A program made the position numbers and the translations under genes. The notes beneath the pieces are model-generated. The model saw only the letters and a program-made list of their open reading frames with translations. It made no database searches and was not told the origin of the DNA. This document shows positions 60,240-64,000 of a stretch of DNA of 64,000 nucleotides, in pieces. Within the stretch, counting starts at the first letter, position 1. The number at the start of each line of letters is the position of its first letter. The DNA comes from Sabethes cyaneus (lineage: Eukaryota > Arthropoda > Insecta > Diptera > Culicidae), in assembly GCF_943734655.1 (NCBI RefSeq), contig NC_071354.1, forward strand, positions 44,493,744 through 44,557,743, read 5' to 3'.

Positions 60240-62395
60240 CATCGGTACACCTGGAGATCACCCAACCAGACGGGATCACACATTGAACACGTTTTAATAG
60301 GTAGGCGGCATTTTTGAGACATTATCGACGTCCGGGCGCTAACACTGATTCGGATCACTACCTAGTAATAGTAAGGATACATAAAAACTATCTGTTGTGA
60401 ACAACATACTATACCGATGCCCGCCACGGTATAATATAACACGACTGAAGCAACCGGATATCGCCGAAAGCTATGCTCTCTCGAAACGGCGGAAGAGCCG
60501 GAAGAGGATGAGCTGGACGAAGCCCCTTTTGAGGACTGTTGGAATGCCGTGAAAACAACCAATAGCAGTGCAGTGGAGAACGTCCTAGGCCGTGTGGCAC
60601 CGAATCGACGTAACGAATGGTTTGACGAGGAGTGTCAGCAGATAGTGGATGAGAAAAATGCAGCGCGGGTACAAGTGCTGCGAAGAGCCATCCGACAGAA
60701 TGTGGAGCGATACAAGCAGATGCGGAGACAGCATCTTGCAGGAGAAGAAGTGCCACCAGGAGGAGAAGGAGTGCGAAAAACTCGAGCAGCTCTATTGCTT
60801 TCACAACACGAAAGTTCTCAAGGAATCTCGCAAAGGCTTTGTGCCGCGGGCCGAAATATGGCAAAGATAAAGATGGAGGTATCTTGACTGACGACCGTGC
60901 GGTAATCAGAATGGTAATGGAAGCAGCACTATGTGAATGGCGTGCAGGGGGAAGATCATGATTATAATAGCGAAGGAAGTGAGCACATTAGTGTAGCAAG
61001 CAACGAAGATGTGTCACCCCATCGATAAAGGTAGTTAAAGAAGCCATCCAGCGACTGAAGAACAGCAAAGCAGCGGGAAAGCATAGTATTGGAGCGGAAC
61101 TTATTAAAATGGGCCGGCCGTTTGCATCAAATAATTGTCAAGATTTGGGGTACGGAACGACTACCGGAGGGTGGAAATACGGGGTTATTTGCCCTATCTA
61201 CAAGAGAAGCGATAAACTGGATTGTGACAAACAGGCAAAATCTTCAACCTGCGGCAGATCTTCCAGAAGTGCCGTGACACCTGTTCATTGATTTCAAAGC
61301 TGCATATGATAGTGTAAACCGACAAGCGCCTTGCAAAATCCTGACGAAAACGACTTTCCGGGTAAGTTTATTAGACTTATCATGGCTTTAATGGATAAGA
61401 TCCAGTGCTGTGTGAAAATCTCGGGTGGATTATCGGCTTCATTCGACTCTCGCAGGGGACTTCGACAAGGAGATGTTCTTTCTTGCCTGCTATTCAACAT
61501 TGCGCTTGAAGGTGTTATAACACGAACGGCAATCGAAATGTGGGGCACGAGTTTCAATAAATCCAGTCAAATTATCTGCTTTGCTGACGACGTGGATGCT
61601 GTCGGTAGAATATTTAAGGCAGAGGAAAAATCCAAACGAAAACGCGTAGCAGAGAAGATTGGGTTGAAGATGAATACGTCTGTAAGTAGGTATGTGCTGG
61701 TGAGCGGGACCGAGCGCGACAGTGCCCGCTTGGGCAGGTAATCGACGGGGATGAGTTCGAGGTAGTCGACGAGTTCGTGTACCTTGGCTCACTGGCAACA
61801 GAAGACAACAATACCAGCCGTGAGATCAAAAGGCGTATTATCAGCGGAAGTCGGGCCTACTAAGGAACTCCACAAACATATGCGATCGAACAATCTGAGC
61901 CCCCGTACAAAGTGCACACTGTAAAAAATGCTAATTAGACCGATTGTCCTCTACGGGCACGAAACGTGGACACTGCTAGAAGAGGACCTACGAACACTCG
62001 GAGTTTTCGAACGGCGGGTGCAAAGAACCATCTTTGGCGGTGTGCAAGAGAACGGTATATGGAACCACGAATGAACCACGAGCTCGCACGTCACTGCGGC
62101 GAACCATTCAGTATTCAGACTGACTGATTCAGTATTCCGACAGTGGTTAAAGATGAACGGATACATTGGGCAGGAAATGTTGCTAGAATGCCGGACAACT
62201 ATTCTCCAAAAATGTTTTTCGCATCGAATCCGGTAGGAACAAGACGAAGAGGGGCACAGCGAGCAAGGTGGCAACACCAGGAGGAGCGAGATCTGGTGAG
62301 CACTAGATGCCCGCGGAACTGAAGACCAGCTGCCATGGACCAAAATAGATGGAGAAATTATGCTATGCAGGCCTTGCCATAAGACGCTAGGCCAA
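60240..62395 (+). pseudogene. RTE-type LINE: endonuclease end, RT and C-terminal domain, degenerate
   Basis: 60240-60365 translates as TWRSPNQTGSHIEHVLIGRR then IIDVR and ALTLIRITT, the end of an APE endonuclease whose SDH motif is lost. 60540-60760 gives RNEWFDEECQQIVDEKNAAR and NVERYKQMRRQ. The RT core near 61430-61620 gives RGLRQGDVLSCLLFNIALEG and CFADDVDAVGR (FADD present). 61920-62250 gives RPIVLYGHETWTLLEEDLR, LGVFERRVQRTIFGGVQEN and MNHELARHCGEP. Several frameshifts and stops separate these parts, so it is dead. These motifs belong to RTE-group elements of insects. It ends in a (TAAG) repeat. Confidence 0.85.
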
Positions 62396-62396
62396 C

Positions 62397-62412
62397 TAAG
62401 TAAGTAAGTAAG
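62397..62412 (+). repeat. Short tandem 3' tail of the RTE copy
   Basis: Four TAAG units follow CTAGGCCAAC. Short tandem tails are usual for RTE elements. The copia LTR fragment begins immediately after. Confidence 0.75.
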
Positions 62413-62414
62413 TG

Positions 62415-62533
62415 GTTTGAACAGAACTAGCGCATGAAAATTTATTCTCGCCAACATACAGAGATTGCTACGATTGGATTCGATTTGGTTGTTTGTTGCT
62501 TCGTTGCTATACAATTAGGATTTGCACACAACA
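62415..62533 (-). repeat. Truncated 3' LTR of the copia-type element
   Basis: On the minus strand, GAGGAGGAA (PPT-like) is followed by TGTTGTGTGCAAATCC, a TG-starting LTR. The LTR is cut after about 119 bp by the RTE end, or the RTE inserted into it. Confidence 0.55.
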
Positions 62534-63520
62534 TTCCTCCTCAACGAAGTCAACGATGGCCCTCCAGAGTTTCTCGGACGGCGATGGCCTATCGATATTT
62601 CTCCAGCTTCATCCGTTCTAATGGTTTTGTCATCAGGTCGGTTTTTATCTCAGTAAACGCATGTTTCATGTTGATGTATTTGGACCTCCTATCCAGACCT
62701 TCGGATTCCACCGTCTTGATGCACGATCGGTAGTCCTCGTATAAGACGGCTGGGTAGATAGCTTCCTCTTGATGTCCTTCAGAAATTTGCGCATCCACTG
62801 CATATCTTGGTATCCTTGAGCCAGTGTCACGAAGAAAGAGCAACGCACATTTGCTTGTGGGTGCCCCAACTTACCAACCAACTACCGAACTTGATCTGGT
62901 AACTGGAGTGGGCTTTACAGTCTCCTTCGTCTCTTTTTGGCATTCTCGTGTGCGTATCGCTTCACGATCTTGTCGATATATCCGGCCTAATTCAACAAGT
63001 AGTGTTCGTCTTGCTTTTCGTTCCGAGTCCCGAGGATCGCGTATTAGAACTGTTTTGCCAGCGCCTTCGTGATCGTCTCGAAGTCTTCTTGTGTTTGATA
63101 GCACACGACCTTGTCGTCCACGTAGATAATTATTTAGCTGCGCTTAGCGTTATGCGACCTCACGTACAGGCAAGGATCCTAGTCGGCAGACTTGAACCCC
63201 ATCTTCTTGAATATACTGTCAATTTTCTGGTTCGCAGCCTGTATTTTAGCCCATAGAGGCTGCATTTCAACCGACAAACTTTGTCGGCATTCAACTTGAA
63301 TACAGGTATTGGCTGCATTTATATCTCCTCCTTTAACTCGGTTTTATGTCCACGTATTGTTCCAGCATGTTGTCTCAACCGATAATGGTCAGCATGGTTC
63401 GAAGCGTAGATTGGCGAGCAACGGGAGCGAAAACCTCGTCGTAGTTTGTCCGGTAGTTCTGCGTAAAGCCTTGTGCGGCCAACATGGTCGTATATTGCAC
63501 TGTTGAGATGATTTTCTCAC
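62534..63520 (-). pseudogene. Ty1/copia pol remnant (RT and RNase H)
   Basis: Minus-strand translation in order: AAQGFTQNYRTNYDEVFAPV and ARQSTLRTMLTIIG, DKVCRLKCSLYGLK, IIYVDDKVVCYQ (YVDD near 63115), DFETITKALAKQFLIRDLG, QWMRKFLKDIK, PAVLYEDYRSCIK, RSKYINMKHAF and DLMTKPLERMKLEKYR. These are hallmarks of Ty1/copia RT-RNase H, in correct order. Frames change several times and stops occur, so it is inactive. Nothing upstream (protease, integrase) is visible. Confidence 0.85.
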
Positions 63521-64000
63521 AAGAAATTACTCAAATTTCAAACAAATTTTGCGCAAATGGAACCGTTTATGCTCTCGCAAAAACAAGCGCTGGAAAAACG
63601 ATCATATTTTCCATCCTCAAGCATGTTTATGGCGCAGTTTTTGCACTATTTCTTTAATCTCATCTCGTTTCCTTAACACTCTAATAGACAACATCGTAAA
63701 AACGATACGATCGACCTAATGACTATCTTTTCATGAAAGTACATTCAAAAGAAGCCTAATTTATATTTTCATGCGAATTACTTATCAACATGAGCGTCAG
63801 CCAAGAAAAAGTTCAATTTCTATTTTTTGTTTTTCATTTCTAACGTTCTACCCAGTTATTTTTTCATTTAAGATATATTACAAAATTGAAATCAAGTGCA
63901 CTCAAATCTTTTTTTACACGGGGGATACGTACCGTGTAAAAACCGTTAGAAAAACGGCGTTAATTCGAAAAATATTGTAAAAAACCGGGTTTTTCAAAAA
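63521..64000. other. No gene recognised
   Basis: A/T-rich end of the window. Integrase sequence of the copia element would be expected here on the minus strand but is absent. Confidence 0.5.

Overview
The window looks like intergenic or intronic DNA from an animal nuclear genome, most probably a culicine (Aedes-like) mosquito. I infer this from its density of nested mobile elements (Tc1/mariner, hAT-type, PIF/Harbinger-type MITEs, RTE and CR1/Jockey-type LINEs, Ty1/copia, Ty3/gypsy, tRNA-derived SINEs), its long CA, TC and GA microsatellites, and the absence of any compact run of host coding sequence. I found no host protein gene, rRNA or genuine tRNA gene that I can support. All recognisable coding sequence belongs to transposable elements.

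Layout. 1-10300: strand-asymmetric pyrimidine/purine repeat blocks, cut by small foldback and TIR elements, a dead Tc1/mariner transposase (2620-3345), a SINE (5224-5445) and a CA microsatellite. 11749-17030: a LINE with AP endonuclease and RT whose RT is split by a 2.06-kb insertion. 17122-20566: mostly single-copy-looking DNA without a gene. 20575-22415: a hAT-type non-autonomous element with a perfect 8-bp target duplication and an internal TC tract. 22560-24050: an ordered composite repeat. 27041-27385: RTE fragment. 30884-33960: a degenerate ~12-bp satellite, a SINE, a dead Tc1 transposase and a GA microsatellite. 33960-37650: nested repeats, including a LINE-type insert inside a TA-targeting MITE inside an older repeat. 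40788-45101: several MITEs and a ~0.4-kb hairpin. 47713-56858: a complete, apparently young Ty3/gypsy retrotransposon. 58790-63520: a second copy of the TA-targeting MITE, an RTE pseudogene and a minus-strand copia pseudogene.

The one element that looks potentially functional is the Ty3/gypsy copy. Its 1268-bp LTRs look identical wherever I compared them, a 4-bp target duplication (TCCT) flanks it, and gag and pol are both open. Pol lies in the -1 frame. The overlap holds a slippery heptamer A AAA AAC in the correct phase, an 8-nt spacer and a sequence that can fold as an H-type pseudoknot, so Gag-Pol is probably made by programmed -1 frameshifting.

Several insertions are supported by paralogous empty sites inside this same window, which makes target duplications and insertion order readable without a database. 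Coordinates of element ends are exact where a target duplication is stated and approximate elsewhere. Family names are from motif recognition only; no search was run.
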